From an uncultured Thermoanaerobaculum sp. (GTDB lineage Bacteria; Acidobacteriota; Thermoanaerobaculia; Thermoanaerobaculales; Thermoanaerobaculaceae): a stretch of 64,000 bases of DNA. Below are positions 42,438 through 50,800 of the stretch, piece by piece. The stretch is from contig CALHAH010000006.1 of assembly GCA_937934115.1 (NCBI GenBank), forward strand, positions 39,516 through 103,515, written 5' to 3'. The translations under genes were made by a program, and so were the position numbers. Each line of letters opens with the position of its first letter. Position 1 is the stretch's first letter. The notes beneath the pieces are model-generated. The model searched no databases and was not told where the DNA came from. It worked only from the letters and a program-made list of their open reading frames with translations.

Positions 42438-43721
42438 ATGCAAACTACGAGGTCAGAAGCGCTTTACAGGCGAGCCTGCGAGCTCATACCCGGCGGCGTC
42501 AACTCCCCCGTGCGGGCCTTTCGCGCGGTGGGTGGCACGCCTCTTTTCTACCACCAAGGTCAAGGCAGCCGGTTTACCGATGTAGACGGTAACAGCTTCG
42601 TGGACTACGTGATGTCGTGGGGACCGTTAATCCTGGGTCACGCCCACCCGGAAGTGGTGGAGGCAGTCACGCGCACCGCGGAACGGGGGCTTTCCTTCGG
42701 TGCCCCCTGCGAAGAAGAAGTGCTGTTGGCCGAGAAGGTGGTGGCTTTGTACCCCGGATGCCAGCAGGTGCGCTTTGTATCCTCGGGGACCGAAGCAGTC
42801 ATGGCTGCCGTTCGTTTGGCCCGGGGGTTTACCGGACGGCCGCGCATCCTGAAGTTTGAAGGCTGCTACCACGGCCACTCTGACTCGCTCCTGGTTAAAG
42901 CCGGTTCCGGGCTGGCAACTTTTGGCACCCCTTCTTCGGCCGGCGTGCCTGCAGCCCTGGCCGAGCTTACGGTGGTAGTGCCTTTGGACGACGAAAAGGC
43001 ACTGGAAGAGGCTTTTGCCCGAAACGGCTCGCAGCTTGCCTGCGCCATTATTGAGCCCGTTCCCGCCAACGCCGGGCTACTGGTGCAACGGCGAGCGTTC
43101 CTTGCAAAGCTTGCCGATCTTTGCCGGACCTGGGGGGCTCTCCTCATTTTCGACGAGGTGATTTCCGGCTTTCGTGTGGCGCGGGGTGGGGCTGCGGAGC
43201 TTTTCGGCATCACGCCGGACTTGGCCACCTTCGGCAAGGTTATTGGTGGCGGCATGCCGGTGGGGGCCTTTGGCGGGCGCCGGGAGATCATGGAGCACGT
43301 GGCACCTTTGGGCCCTGTGTACCAAGCGGGGACCCTGTCCGGAAACCCGGTGGCGATGGCGGCGGGTCTTGCCACGTTGCGGGTTTTGGAGCGGGAAAAC
43401 GGATGGGAAAAGCTCGAAAAGCTTGGCCAGGAACTGGAAAAGGCCCTAAACCCCATCCTCGCGGGGCGCGGCCAGCTGGTGCGCCTCGGTTCTATCTTCT
43501 GGCTTTACCTGGATTCTTCCCCCGCGCCACGGCGCTTCGAGGCCATCGCCCCCCAGGCCGCGGAGCGCTACCGCACCGTGCACCGTGCTCTCCTGCAGCG
43601 CGGCGTGTACCTGGCGCCTTCAGCCTACGAGGTGGGGTTCCTGTCCTTGGCCCACAATAGCGACGACCTGGCGCGCACTGCCCAAGCGTTGCAAGGAGCC
43701 TTGCAGGAGGTTTCGTGGTGA
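42438..43721 (+). CDS. hemL: Glutamate-1-semialdehyde 2,1-aminomutase
   Basis: A 427-residue class III PLP enzyme that converts glutamate-1-semialdehyde to 5-aminolevulinate. 'LIPGGVNSPVRAFRAVGGTP' is the GSA-AM signature near the N-terminus. The PLP lysine is Lys267 in 'TFGKVIGGGMPVGA', and 'LIFDEVISGFR' holds the ring aspartate. The ATG at 42438, with GAGGGG upstream, is 9 nt after hemB. It supplies 5-aminolevulinate together with HemA. Confidence 0.95.
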   Translation: MQTTRSEALYRRACELIPGGVNSPVRAFRAVGGTPLFYHQGQGSRFTDVDGNSFVDYVMSWGPLILGHAHPEVVEAVTRTAERGLSFGAPCEEEVLLAEKVVALYPGCQQVRFVSSGTEAVMAAVRLARGFTGRPRILKFEGCYHGHSDSLLVKAGSGLATFGTPSSAGVPAALAELTVVVPLDDEKALEEAFARNGSQLACAIIEPVPANAGLLVQRRAFLAKLADLCRTWGALLIFDEVISGFRVARGGAAELFGITPDLATFGKVIGGGMPVGAFGGRREIMEHVAPLGPVYQAGTLSGNPVAMAAGLATLRVLERENGWEKLEKLGQELEKALNPILAGRGQLVRLGSIFWLYLDSSPAPRRFEAIAPQAAERYRTVHRALLQRGVYLAPSAYEVGFLSLAHNSDDLARTAQALQGALQEVSW

Positions 43722-44731
43722 ACCGCTTCTTGGCTGCTTGCCGCAAGCAAAAGGTGGATCGCCCACCGGTGTGGATCATGCGGCAAGCGGGCCGCTACCT
43801 CCCGGAGTACCGCGCCCTGCGGGAAAAGGCGGGCTCGTTCTTGACGTTGTGCACGAACCCCGAACTGGCTGCCGAAGCCACTCTGCAACCTTTGCGTCGT
43901 TTTCCCCTGGATGCGGCCATTATCTTTTCCGACATCCTTCTTCCACTGCAAGCTTTGGGTGTCAGCTTCCAGTTTCCCGACAACGGTGGACCGCGCCTCG
44001 CCCAAGCTTTCGCGGGCCCGGAGGATTGGGCCGAACTTCAGGCCCCGGCCAGCTGGGAATCCATGGAGCCCGTGGCCCAGGCCTTAAGAATCGTGCGGCA
44101 AGCGCTGCCCCCAGAGGTGGCGCTCATCGGTTTTTGCGGGGCGCCGTGGACTTTGGCCTGCTACCTTTTGGAAGCACGCGGGAGCAGTGACTGGACCAAG
44201 GCCAGAATAGCCGCTCACCGCTGGCCTTCCCAGCTGCAGAAGCTGCTTTCCACCCTTGCGCACGCCATGGGAGAGTACGTGGCATTTCAGGTGGCGGCGG
44301 GAGCCCAAGCCGTGCAGGTGTTCGACTCCTGGGCAGGGGTTTTGCCCCCGGAGCAGTACCAAGAGCTGGTGGTGCCAGCCCTGGAAAGACTCTTCCGGAG
44401 CCTGGAAGGTTTAGGCGTCCCCAGGATCCTTTACCTTGGCCACGGATCCCACCTTCTCCGCACGGTGGCCGCGCTTCCCCTGGAGGTGGTGAGCGTGGAC
44501 TGGCGGACCGATCTCAGAAAGGCCGCGCGGCTTACCGGTAAGGTCGTGCAAGGGAACCTGGATCCGGCGGTGCTGTTTGCCTCAGAAACGGAGGTGAAAC
44601 GCCATACCAAGGCCATGCTGCAGCGCGCCCCGGAGGTGGGTTACATTGCCAACCTCGGTCACGGCATTTGGCCGGACACCCCCATTGCCGGCGTGGAAGC
44701 GTTCCTTACTGCCATCCAGGAGAACCCATGA
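43718..44731 (+). CDS. hemE: Uroporphyrinogen decarboxylase
   Basis: A 337-residue enzyme that decarboxylates uroporphyrinogen III to coproporphyrinogen III. The N-terminal 'PPVWIMRQAGRYLPEYRALR' is the family signature with the substrate-binding Arg. 'FPLDAAIIFSDILLPLQALG' contains the catalytic Asp region, and 'GFCGAPWTLACYLLEA' follows. Tandem GTG codons (43715, 43718) follow GGAGG; 43718 gives the better spacing and overlaps the hemL stop (GTGA). Confidence 0.95.
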   Translation: MNRFLAACRKQKVDRPPVWIMRQAGRYLPEYRALREKAGSFLTLCTNPELAAEATLQPLRRFPLDAAIIFSDILLPLQALGVSFQFPDNGGPRLAQAFAGPEDWAELQAPASWESMEPVAQALRIVRQALPPEVALIGFCGAPWTLACYLLEARGSSDWTKARIAAHRWPSQLQKLLSTLAHAMGEYVAFQVAAGAQAVQVFDSWAGVLPPEQYQELVVPALERLFRSLEGLGVPRILYLGHGSHLLRTVAALPLEVVSVDWRTDLRKAARLTGKVVQGNLDPAVLFASETEVKRHTKAMLQRAPEVGYIANLGHGIWPDTPIAGVEAFLTAIQENP

Positions 44732-46161
44732 AGCCCCAGCCTTCTTTTCCTTTAACGGCACCGGCGCACCTGCAAGAAGTTGATTTTTCGGCGATCACCC
44801 CGGAGCTCATTGCTAAGTACGATCGTCCAGGCCCACGCTACACCTCCTACCCCACCGCCCCGCAGTTTGCCACCAGCTTCACCGCACAGGACTACCGAAA
44901 AGCTTTGAGTTTGGCGGCCCAACGGGAGGCCGAGCCGCTTTCCCTTTACGTACACGTCCCCTTTTGCGAAGCTCGTTGTACGTACTGCGGCTGCAACATC
45001 GTGATCTCGCCCCACCGGGGTCCAGAGGAAGCCTACCTCGAGGCCGTCACTGCTGAGCTGGAGCTTTTAGGGCAAGCTTTAGGAGAAAGGCGCGGTCTTT
45101 CGCAAATGCACTGGGGAGGCGGCACGCCCACGTACTTAACTCCCGCCCAGTGCGCTCGCCTCTTCCAAGCCATTGCGGCCCGCTTCACCTTTTTGCCCAA
45201 TGCGGAAATTGCCCTGGAGGTGGACCCTTGCGTGACCACCTTTGAACACCTTCAGGTCCTGCGTGAGCTCGGTTTTAACCGCATCTCCATGGGCCTTCAA
45301 GACGTCAACCCGCAGGTGCAACAGGCGGTACGCAGGCTGCAAAGCTTAGAGCTTACCAAGGCTATGGTGGACAAGGCCCGAAAGCTGGGTTTTGCTTCGG
45401 TCAACATTGACCTTATGTACGGCCTCCCCTACCAAACCCCAGAAAGCTTTGCTCTCACGGCACAAAAGGTGGTGGATGAGCTTTCCCCGGATCGGGTGGC
45501 CATTTTCTCCTACGCCCACGTGCCGTGGATTAAGCCTCACCAAAAGGCTCTGGAGGCCATGCCTCTACCCAAGGGTTTTGCCAAGTTCGCGATTTTTGCC
45601 GCCGCCGCCCAGGTTTTCATGAAGGCGGGCTACCGCTTTATCGGCATGGACCACTTTGCCAAGCCCAACGACGAGCTTTCCCGGGCCTTGGACGCCGGAA
45701 CCTTGCACCGTAACTTCATGGGCTACACCGTCCTGCCCGCCAGTGACCTCATTGGTGTGGGGCTTACCTCCATTGGCGACGTGGCCGGCGCGTACGTGCA
45801 AAACGAGAAAATCTTGGCCCGTTACCAGCGCACCGTCAAACTCGGCGAATTTGCAGTGGAGCGAGGCATTTGGCGCAGCGCTGAAGACGAACTTAGGGGT
45901 GCGGTGATCCGTAAGCTTATTTGCACCTTTTCCTTGCCCTTCTCCTGGGTGCGCCAGCGCTTTTCTGTGGATCCCGAAGTTTTCTTTGCTCGCGAACTGG
46001 AGGAGCTTTCTCCTTTCGTGGAGGACGGCCTTGTGGAACTTTCCAGTGAAGGCATCACCGTGCTTCCGCAGGGCCGCATTTTTATCCGCAACATCTGTAT
46101 GCCCTTTGACACCTACTTGCGCCGCGAAAGCGGCAGAGGTATTTATTCGCGAACCGTATGA
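44728..46161 (+). CDS. hemN: Oxygen-independent coproporphyrinogen III oxidase
   Basis: A 477-residue radical-SAM enzyme that converts coproporphyrinogen III to protoporphyrinogen IX without oxygen. The cluster motif is CxxxCxxC plus the HemN-specific next cysteine (Cys80, Cys84, Cys87, Cys89 in 'HVPFCEARCTYCGCN'). The N-terminal 'KYDRPGPRYTSYPTAPQF' and C-terminal HemN domain support true HemN rather than HemW. ATG 44728 overlaps the hemE stop (ATGA). It suits growth with little oxygen. Confidence 0.95.
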   Translation: MKPQPSFPLTAPAHLQEVDFSAITPELIAKYDRPGPRYTSYPTAPQFATSFTAQDYRKALSLAAQREAEPLSLYVHVPFCEARCTYCGCNIVISPHRGPEEAYLEAVTAELELLGQALGERRGLSQMHWGGGTPTYLTPAQCARLFQAIAARFTFLPNAEIALEVDPCVTTFEHLQVLRELGFNRISMGLQDVNPQVQQAVRRLQSLELTKAMVDKARKLGFASVNIDLMYGLPYQTPESFALTAQKVVDELSPDRVAIFSYAHVPWIKPHQKALEAMPLPKGFAKFAIFAAAAQVFMKAGYRFIGMDHFAKPNDELSRALDAGTLHRNFMGYTVLPASDLIGVGLTSIGDVAGAYVQNEKILARYQRTVKLGEFAVERGIWRSAEDELRGAVIRKLICTFSLPFSWVRQRFSVDPEVFFARELEELSPFVEDGLVELSSEGITVLPQGRIFIRNICMPFDTYLRRESGRGIYSRTV

Positions 46162-47531
46162 GTGATCTGAAAACGGCACGGGATTGCATCGTTATTGGTG
46201 GTGGTATTTCCGGTTTATCAGTGGCTTTTTTTGCCAGCCACGCGGGAAAATCGGTGCTGGTGCTGGAAGAAGGGTCACAGGCCGGTGGCAAGATCCGCAC
46301 CCACTGGGAAGAAGGGTTTTGCTGCGAGTGGGGACCCCAGGGGTTTTTGGACAACGTGCCGGAAACCCTGGAGCTGGTGCGCCTTTTAGGTCTTGAACAC
46401 CGGCTGGTAAAAGCAAGCCCAAAAGCGGCGGATCGCTTCATCCTGCGCCAGGGCACGCTGCGCAAGGTGCCGCTTTCGCCACCGGCGTTCTTCATCTCGG
46501 ACGTGCTTTCTCTCCGTGGAAAGCTCCGCGTGCTTTGCGAACCCTTCGTGCCCCGGGGACATGCCGAGGACGAGTCGGTGCTTTCCTTTGCTCGCCGACG
46601 CATTGGCAAGGAAGCAGCAGAGGTACTGGTAGACGCTATGGTCACTGGCGTTTTCGCCGGCCGTGCCGAAGAACTCTCCCTTTCCGCCACCTTCCCAAAA
46701 ATGGCGATGATGGAACGTACGTACGGCTCTCTCACGCGGGCCATGCTTGCGAACAGGAAGAAGAGCGGCGGTGGCCCGGCAGGTCCGGGGGGGACACTCA
46801 CCACTTTTGTGGATGGGATGCAGGAGCTTACGGACCGCTTAGCGGCCGCGCTTGGCCAAAGCCTCCGCCTAAAAAGCCCGGTAGCAAAGGTGCACTACCA
46901 AGATGCGAGTACCTGCCCGTGGCAAGTCAGCTTGCACGATGGAACCCAGCTGGTGGCTCGGAACCTGGTGGTCACGGTGCCGCCCCCCAAGGCGTGCACT
47001 CTTCTTGGGGAGCTTTTCCCACCCCAAGCCGTGGCCGCTCTCCGTGAGATCCCCTTACCGCCAGTGGTTGTGGTCATCACCGCGTACAAATCGCCGCAGC
47101 CCTTTGCCCATCCGCTTTCGGGTTTTGGCTTTTTGGTGCCCTCCCGGGAGCCGCGGCAAATCCTGGGTACTCTGTTTTGCCATTCCATTTTTCCGCACCA
47201 AGCACCGGAAGGTACCGTGCTTTTGCGCACGATTTTGGGTGGTGCGCGTCAGCCGGAGGTCATAGCCTTCAGCGACGACGAGCTTTTGCGGCTGGTGCGC
47301 CGGGAGCTTCACGCCATTCTCGGAGGGGACTCGGACCCGGATTTGGTGCGTGTGTTCCGTCACCCCGAGGGCATCCCCCAGTACACCCTGGGTCACCCTC
47401 GGCGTCTTAAAGTGCTGGCGGAGGCCTCCTCCCAGCTCCGCGGACTTTACCTCACCGGCAACGCCTATGGCGGGGTCGCGGTAAACGCTTGTATTGCCGA
47501 GGCTAAGAAAGTGGCGGCCAGCTTACGATGA
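46158..47531 (+). CDS. hemY: Protoporphyrinogen oxidase, HemY/HemG type
   Basis: A 457-residue FAD-dependent amine-oxidase-family enzyme that oxidises protoporphyrinogen IX to protoporphyrin IX. The dinucleotide motif is 'VIGGGISGLSVAFFAS' (12-27), then 'SQAGGKIRTHWEEGFCCEWGP' in positions about 40-60 (the family 'GGxIRT' motif). The C-terminal FAD segment is 'GLYLTGNAYGGVAVNACI'. HemY usually needs oxygen, which is unusual next to HemN. It overlaps hemN by 4 nt and the convergent Fur-family gene by 9 nt. Confidence 0.93.
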   Translation: MSDLKTARDCIVIGGGISGLSVAFFASHAGKSVLVLEEGSQAGGKIRTHWEEGFCCEWGPQGFLDNVPETLELVRLLGLEHRLVKASPKAADRFILRQGTLRKVPLSPPAFFISDVLSLRGKLRVLCEPFVPRGHAEDESVLSFARRRIGKEAAEVLVDAMVTGVFAGRAEELSLSATFPKMAMMERTYGSLTRAMLANRKKSGGGPAGPGGTLTTFVDGMQELTDRLAAALGQSLRLKSPVAKVHYQDASTCPWQVSLHDGTQLVARNLVVTVPPPKACTLLGELFPPQAVAALREIPLPPVVVVITAYKSPQPFAHPLSGFGFLVPSREPRQILGTLFCHSIFPHQAPEGTVLLRTILGGARQPEVIAFSDDELLRLVRRELHAILGGDSDPDLVRVFRHPEGIPQYTLGHPRRLKVLAEASSQLRGLYLTGNAYGGVAVNACIAEAKKVAASLR

Positions 47532-48014
47532 ACTCCTCACGGAGCGGGTGGCCTGCCGCCAAAGGCGGGTTTTGGCCGGTTTTCCCTGGCAGGGAGGGCA
47601 TACCCCCTCCAACACCAGCTCCACCCCTGTCACGCGGAAACCGGTTTCTTCTTCCAAGTGGGGTTCAATTTCCACCCGTACGCCATCGTCGATGTCCACC
47701 ATAGCCCCGCACCGGGTGCAAAAGAGGTGGTGATGCGGTACTAGAGGCACATCGAACCGAGCCCGGCCGTCGGGACTGGCCACCGCCCGGGCGAGGCCAA
47801 TTTCCTCAAAAACGTGCAGGTTTTTGTATACGGTCGCCAATGACAAATCCGGCGCTTGCTCACGCTGCAGCTGTTCATAAAGGGCTTCGGCCGTTGGGTG
47901 ATCGCGGCGTCGGGCCAGCGCTCGAAAAATCATCACCCGTTGCGAAGTGATGGAATGGCCGTGGGCTCTAAGCGCCTGGATCAGCCTTTCTACAAGCATC
48001 TCCTCGTTGGTCAC
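47523..48014 (-). CDS. Fur-family metal-dependent transcriptional regulator
   Basis: A 163-residue Fur superfamily repressor. The winged helix is 'LRAHGHSITSQRVMIFRALA' onward with the recognition helix region 'DLSLATVYKNLHVFEEIGL'. The metal-binding region has 'PHHHLFCTRCGAMVDIDDG' with CxxC, and a second CxxC ('VCPPCQ') completes a structural zinc site. Whether it senses iron (Fur), peroxide (PerR) or zinc (Zur) cannot be told. Its place at the end of the hem operon makes iron or peroxide control of haem synthesis attractive. GTG 48014 has GAGGGGG upstream. Confidence 0.9.
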   Translation of the reverse strand: MTNEEMLVERLIQALRAHGHSITSQRVMIFRALARRRDHPTAEALYEQLQREQAPDLSLATVYKNLHVFEEIGLARAVASPDGRARFDVPLVPHHHLFCTRCGAMVDIDDGVRVEIEPHLEEETGFRVTGVELVLEGVCPPCQGKPAKTRLWRQATRSVRSSS

Positions 48015-48073
48015 GTCCCCCTCGCCCTCCAAAACCAAAAGTCTGTGCGTAACAACACAAAAAAGCAAATGAG

Positions 48074-48724
48074 CTATTCCCGGGACACCACATCATCGGC
48101 GTCCAGGCTCAAAGCTGCCGCCACCACGGTGTCCGGAGGGTGCCCCAAAGCGTGCAGTATGGCCCCCTCCAGGTCCTGAGGATCCCACAACACGGTAGCT
48201 GCTGCTACCTCTTCTGGCCTTGCCCCACGGAAGTTGAGGTGGCAAGGCGGCAGCACCTCAGTACCCCAACGGCAGGGCAAACCAAAGCTTCGGCAGGCAA
48301 GGGGCCGGGCTTCGTAAAGTAAACAGCGGCCGGTGGAAGGTTGCAAAACCGGGCAAGGCAGGGAGGCAAAGGCCTGGCAAAAAGCCTCCCGGGCGTCGTC
48401 GCTGGCAACCAATGCCCCGCTGGTTTTGTCCCCAGGGAAATGCTCCTGCAACAGACGCCACTGCTGTTGCGCGCGTGCCCTAACTTCTGAGGCCAGTTGT
48501 GGATCCCTGGTGGCAAGAACCGCCAATCCCCGACGCAAGCGGAAGGCATCAAGGGCGGTAATTTCAAAAACTCCCACACAGCATTCCGTGCAACCCAGCC
48601 CACATGCCAGGTACGGCCCAGCCACGGCGGCGCCGGTTTCCCACGTCTGCCGGTAGCTCTCTAGAAGTTTTTGGTCTAGCTCTTCTAACCAGTGGCTAGG
48701 ACTGGTCTTTTTTCTTTGCGCCAT
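48074..48724 (-). CDS. YkgJ-family cysteine-cluster protein
   Basis: A 216-residue protein with the CxCGxCC-type cluster pattern of the YkgJ/UPF0153 family: 'LACGLGCTECCVGVFEIT' near residue 42, and later cysteines in 'PCPVLQPSTGRCLLYEARPLA' positions and 'CRSFGLPC'. These probably bind zinc or an iron-sulfur cluster. Biochemical function is unknown for the family. ATG 48724 has GGAAGG upstream and overlaps the rarA stop by 29 nt. It precedes the Fur-family gene. Confidence 0.82.
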   Translation of the reverse strand: MAQRKKTSPSHWLEELDQKLLESYRQTWETGAAVAGPYLACGLGCTECCVGVFEITALDAFRLRRGLAVLATRDPQLASEVRARAQQQWRLLQEHFPGDKTSGALVASDDAREAFCQAFASLPCPVLQPSTGRCLLYEARPLACRSFGLPCRWGTEVLPPCHLNFRGARPEEVAAATVLWDPQDLEGAILHALGHPPDTVVAAALSLDADDVVSRE

Positions 48725-50033
48725 ATTTGGCCTTCCGACGCGCAATTTCTCCCAATCTTGTGCGAATCCGCTGCTCGAAGCCCTCGCCAGTGGGCTGGTA
48801 AAACTTCGTTCCAGTTAGCTCCTGCGGCAAGCACTCCATGGCTGCTACTTTCTCCTCCGTGTCGTGGGCATAAACGTAGCCTCTGCCGTAACCCCAGCTC
48901 ACCATAAGCGACGTCACTGGGTTGCGCAAATGCAGGGGGACGGGGTAGGGCTCCTGTTGTTGCACAACTTCCCGCGCCTTGCCGTAACCCGTATACAACG
49001 CGTTGGACTTGGGAGCTAAAGCCAAGTACACCGCCAGTTGCGCTAAGGCCAAATCGCACTCGGGCAAACCCACGTGCTCCACGGCCAAGGCCGCAGCGGC
49101 CGCCTGCTCCAGCGCGCGGGGATCAGCAAGGCCCACGTCCTCGCTGGCCACCCGCAATAGGCGACGAGCAATGAAGCGGGGATCAGCCCCGCCCTCCAGC
49201 ATCCTGGCCAGCCAGTAAAGCGCCGCATCGGGATCGGAATTGCGGATGGACTTGTGCAACGCCGAAATAAGGTTGTAGTGCTCTTCCCCTTCCTTGTCGT
49301 AAGGGGCTAAACGCCGTTGCGCCACCCGTGCCACCAGCTGGGGACTCACCACCCCCCGTGGCCCCGCCAGTTCAGCCGCCAGTTCCAAAAGCGTGTACGC
49401 CACCCGCGCGTCACCGGCGGCCAAAGAGACAATTCGGGCAAGCGCCTCCTCGTCCAGCGTAAGATCCATAAGTCCCAAACCCCGCTCCCGGTCCGCCAAC
49501 GCTTTGCGCAGCAACGCTTCCATGACCTCGGGGGGAAGCGGTTTGAGCACGTAAACCTTGACCCTGGAAAGCAACGCGCGGTTGAGCTCAAAAGACGGGT
49601 TCTCGGTGGTGGCGCCCACCAGCACGATGTCCCCAGTTTCCAAAAAAGGCAAAAAGGCATCCTGCTGCGCCTTGTTAAAGCGATGCACCTCGTCTACGAA
49701 AAGCACCGTCTTGCGTCCCGTCGCTTGCCGCAACCGCTTGGCCTCGTCCATAACAGCCTTCGCTTCCTTTACCCCAGATAAAACCGCCGAGAAGCTCACG
49801 AACTGGGCGTTGATGTGTACCGAAAGCAGGCGCGCAATGGTGGTTTTGCCGCAGCCGGGAGGACCCCAAAACACCAAAGAGGGGAGCTCGCCCCGCGCCA
49901 AAAAGCCCTTCAAAACCGCTACCACCTCCTCTTGGCCCATCACCTCATCCAGGCTCCTGGGACGCATCCGTTCGGCCAATGGCGTGCCAGGGGGAAACGC
50001 CGTCTCCTCCGGGAACAGGGTGGCATCAGACAT
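48696..50033 (-). CDS. rarA: Replication-associated recombination protein A (AAA+ ATPase)
   Basis: A 445-residue RarA/MgsA/WRNIP1-family AAA+ ATPase, related to clamp-loader subunits. 'MRPRSLDEVMGQEEVV' begins the AAA domain; Walker A is 'WGPPGCGKTT' (56-65), Walker B 'VLFVDEVHRFNKAQQDAFL', sensor 1 'LVGATTENPSFELN'. The C-terminal tetramerisation domain follows ('SALHKSIRNSDPDAALYWLA'). It acts at stalled replication forks with RecA and SSB. ATG 50033 overlaps the aldolase-like gene's stop. Confidence 0.95.
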   Translation of the reverse strand: MSDATLFPEETAFPPGTPLAERMRPRSLDEVMGQEEVVAVLKGFLARGELPSLVFWGPPGCGKTTIARLLSVHINAQFVSFSAVLSGVKEAKAVMDEAKRLRQATGRKTVLFVDEVHRFNKAQQDAFLPFLETGDIVLVGATTENPSFELNRALLSRVKVYVLKPLPPEVMEALLRKALADRERGLGLMDLTLDEEALARIVSLAAGDARVAYTLLELAAELAGPRGVVSPQLVARVAQRRLAPYDKEGEEHYNLISALHKSIRNSDPDAALYWLARMLEGGADPRFIARRLLRVASEDVGLADPRALEQAAAAALAVEHVGLPECDLALAQLAVYLALAPKSNALYTGYGKAREVVQQQEPYPVPLHLRNPVTSLMVSWGYGRGYVYAHDTEEKVAAMECLPQELTGTKFYQPTGEGFEQRIRTRLGEIARRKAKYGAKKKDQS

Positions 50034-50586
50034 GGGGCACGCCTTTCTGGGAAACAAAAGCCACAAGCTCGGTGGTTTCCAAACGCCAGAGGGCCTCCTG
50101 CACAGAAGTCCCCACCACCACCACGCCGTGAGTCGGTAAAAGCAGCACGTTGCCACGAGCCACGGCGGCGGCAGCAGCTTCCGCCAGGGCTTGCGAGCCG
50201 GGGGGCAAGTCCCGAAGAACTACCAGGCGCAAGCTCCCAGCTTCCTTGAGCGCCGACGTTGACAGCCCTTGCCCACAACCGAGGGCACGCAAAACCCAGG
50301 GGAGGTGGGCGTGCAATACCGCCCCCACCGACGGATCCGTTCGCAAGATGGCTTGGTGCAAAAGCCCCTCGGAAGAGGCCGTGGCCGGCAAATCACCAGC
50401 CAGCGGGGCCCGTACCAGCTCCCAACTTTGCAGCAAGCCTTTATTGCAGTCCCGGGGTGTAAGTAAAAACGTAGCGGCATCCAAGCGCGCCGAAAAGTTC
50501 CCCTCACCCGCCCGCAGCAATCCCGCGCGGTAAAGGCGTTCTCCCACCGCCACCAATTCGGCCCGCAGCTTGACTTCCCGGTTCAC
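50026..50586 (-). CDS. Class II aldolase/adducin-family protein
   Basis: A 186-residue class II aldolase/adducin protein. Conserved features are 'GEGNFSARLD' (usually GNxS), 'LLTPRDCNKG', the catalytic Glu in 'TASSEGLLHQAI', the zinc histidines in 'GAVLHAHLPW' and the third ligand in 'LLPTHGVVVVG'. Family enzymes include fuculose-phosphate aldolase, ribulose-phosphate epimerase-type enzymes and MtnB dehydratase. The substrate here is unknown. GTG 50586 has AAGGA upstream and overlaps the zinc-ribbon gene's stop (GTGA). Confidence 0.85.
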   Translation of the reverse strand: MNREVKLRAELVAVGERLYRAGLLRAGEGNFSARLDAATFLLTPRDCNKGLLQSWELVRAPLAGDLPATASSEGLLHQAILRTDPSVGAVLHAHLPWVLRALGCGQGLSTSALKEAGSLRLVVLRDLPPGSQALAEAAAAAVARGNVLLLPTHGVVVVGTSVQEALWRLETTELVAFVSQKGVPHV

Positions 50587-50777
50587 GTTTCCTTCCCCTG
50601 GCACCCGTCGCGGCACACCAACTTCGCCCACGGCCCGAAGCCCTTGATCGTCAGCGCTGCCGCGGGCCGCCGTGCGCCACACCGTTGGCAAACGCCACGA
50701 GCTTCAAAAAACCCATTACGCAACCGGTCGTGCTCCGCCTGGTGGCGGTGGCCGACGATCACTGCAACTCGCCACAC
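50583..50777 (-). CDS. Small zinc-ribbon-like protein
   Basis: A 64-residue protein, possibly longer at the N-terminus because the open frame continues upstream with a hydrophobic stretch that would form a membrane helix. It has paired cysteines 'GVCQRCGARRP' and 'LVCRDGCQGKE' forming a likely zinc ribbon. No function is known. Its TGA overlaps the aldolase-like gene's GTG (GTGA), which suggests it is translated. The start is uncertain: GTG 50777 is the only standard codon near, and no clear ribosome site is seen. Confidence 0.55.
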   Translation of the reverse strand: MWRVAVIVGHRHQAEHDRLRNGFFEARGVCQRCGARRPAAALTIKGFGPWAKLVCRDGCQGKET

Positions 50778-50800
50778 CAGGTACAGAACCAGCAGAAGAC

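Noticed and set aside
48015..48070. TGTG-N8-CACA inverted repeat upstream of the Fur-family gene as a Fur box
   Set aside because: Arms of four bases are too short and do not match known Fur or PerR box consensus.
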